From assembly GCA_937915735.1 (NCBI GenBank), contig CALGGS010000106.1, positions 1 to 5,748 of the forward strand: a DNA stretch of 5,748 nucleotides. The letters run 5' to 3'. How positions within the stretch are numbered: position 1 is the first letter of the stretch; each line of letters starts with the position of its first letter. The notes under the pieces were generated by a model. It did not search any database, was not told where the DNA came from, and was given only the letters and a program-made list of their open reading frames with translations. Below are positions 5,526 through 5,748 of the stretch, piece by piece. This DNA comes from an uncultured Treponema sp. (GTDB lineage: Bacteria; Spirochaetota; Spirochaetia; Treponematales; Treponemataceae). A program made the position numbers and the translations under genes.

Positions 5526-5748
5526 TTATTCAATCCACTCGTCGCCCTCGTATTCGGGCATAAGCTCAGGATTCTTTATCTTGCGCTGCCCAAAGTTGAA
5601 CGACACGCCCAGATACACCTTATGCGATGTTCCGCCAATTTTAATAGAAGAATCCTCAAATTTTCCGTAGAGCGGAAGCCCGAACTCGTAGCCGCAGTTA
5701 AAGCCGAAGTCGTAATTCTCGCGGCGAAGAACCCACACCTTATAGCCT
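5526..5748 (-). CDS. C-terminal end of a probable outer-membrane beta-barrel protein (partial, 5' end outside window)
   Basis: The frame is open from the window edge to the TAA at 5528-5526 and gives 74 residues. It has alternating polar and aromatic strands typical of a membrane beta-barrel: YDFGFNCGYEFGLPLYGKF, a turn, then HKVYLGVSFNFG, which reads like a terminal barrel strand. About 20 polar residues follow the last strand (ending EYEGDEWIE), which is unusual, since barrel proteins often end at the final aromatic residue. A GTG at 5738 could be mistaken for a start, but coding character continues upstream to the edge (GYK), so the gene is truncated only by the window. No family name can be given from this fragment, and a periplasmic or hypothetical beta-rich protein is possible. 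Confidence 0.6.
   Translation of the reverse strand, partial: GYKVWVLRRENYDFGFNCGYEFGLPLYGKFEDSSIKIGGTSHKVYLGVSFNFGQRKIKNPELMPEYEGDEWIE

Noticed and set aside
1..5748. CRISPR array, tRNA, rRNA or insertion sequence
   Set aside because: I see no regularly spaced repeats with unique spacers, no cloverleaf or rRNA-like stretch, and no transposase fragment; the repeats present are short palindromes confined to spacers.

Overview
The window reads as a bacterial chromosome segment whose core is the Hsp70 chaperone cluster grpE-dnaK-dnaJ, all on the minus strand. The protein sequences (a DnaK beginning MGKIIGIDLGTTNSC, a DnaJ with four intact zinc motifs and a Gly/Phe region, and a DnaJ tail ending in a PLASL-type motif) suggest a spirochaete, most likely a host-associated Treponema. 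That assignment rests on remembered family resemblance, not on a search. All recognised genes lie on the minus strand, so transcription runs from high to low coordinates.

Layout in transcription order: (1) 5748-5526, the last 74 codons of a gene entering from outside the window, probably an outer-membrane beta-barrel protein with a short polar tail. (2) 5525-5386, a spacer with a weak terminator-like hairpin, a sigma70-type promoter candidate and a clear Shine-Dalgarno for grpE; no CIRCE element and no hrcA are present. (3) grpE, 5385-4789. (4) 4788-4504, a 285-base spacer packed with hairpins, including a terminator-like stem right after grpE and copies of a TCGACARGCTCAA repeat, one pair of which forms a 12-bp inverted repeat just upstream of the dnaK ribosome binding site. 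(5) dnaK, 4503-2545. (6) 2544-2379, a spacer with a large nested inverted repeat, a terminator-like core and a possible internal promoter for dnaJ. (7) dnaJ, 2378-1218, followed by a strong intrinsic terminator at 1197-1162. (8) A broken gene, 1096 to beyond position 1, for an AlbA_2 (Schlafen-like) plus GHKL-ATPase plus winged-helix protein; it carries an internal deletion and frame change near 575-590 and a perfect 11-bp tandem repeat just before its start.

GrpE, DnaK and DnaJ act as one cycle: DnaJ delivers substrate and stimulates ATP hydrolysis by DnaK, and GrpE exchanges the nucleotide. The unusual aspect is not the proteins but the spacers. Each junction in the cluster holds long structured repeats, which could give three separately tuned expression levels or could be mobile palindromic repeats that settled there. 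I see no new multi-gene system here. The best leads are the structured spacers and the decayed AlbA_2 gene.
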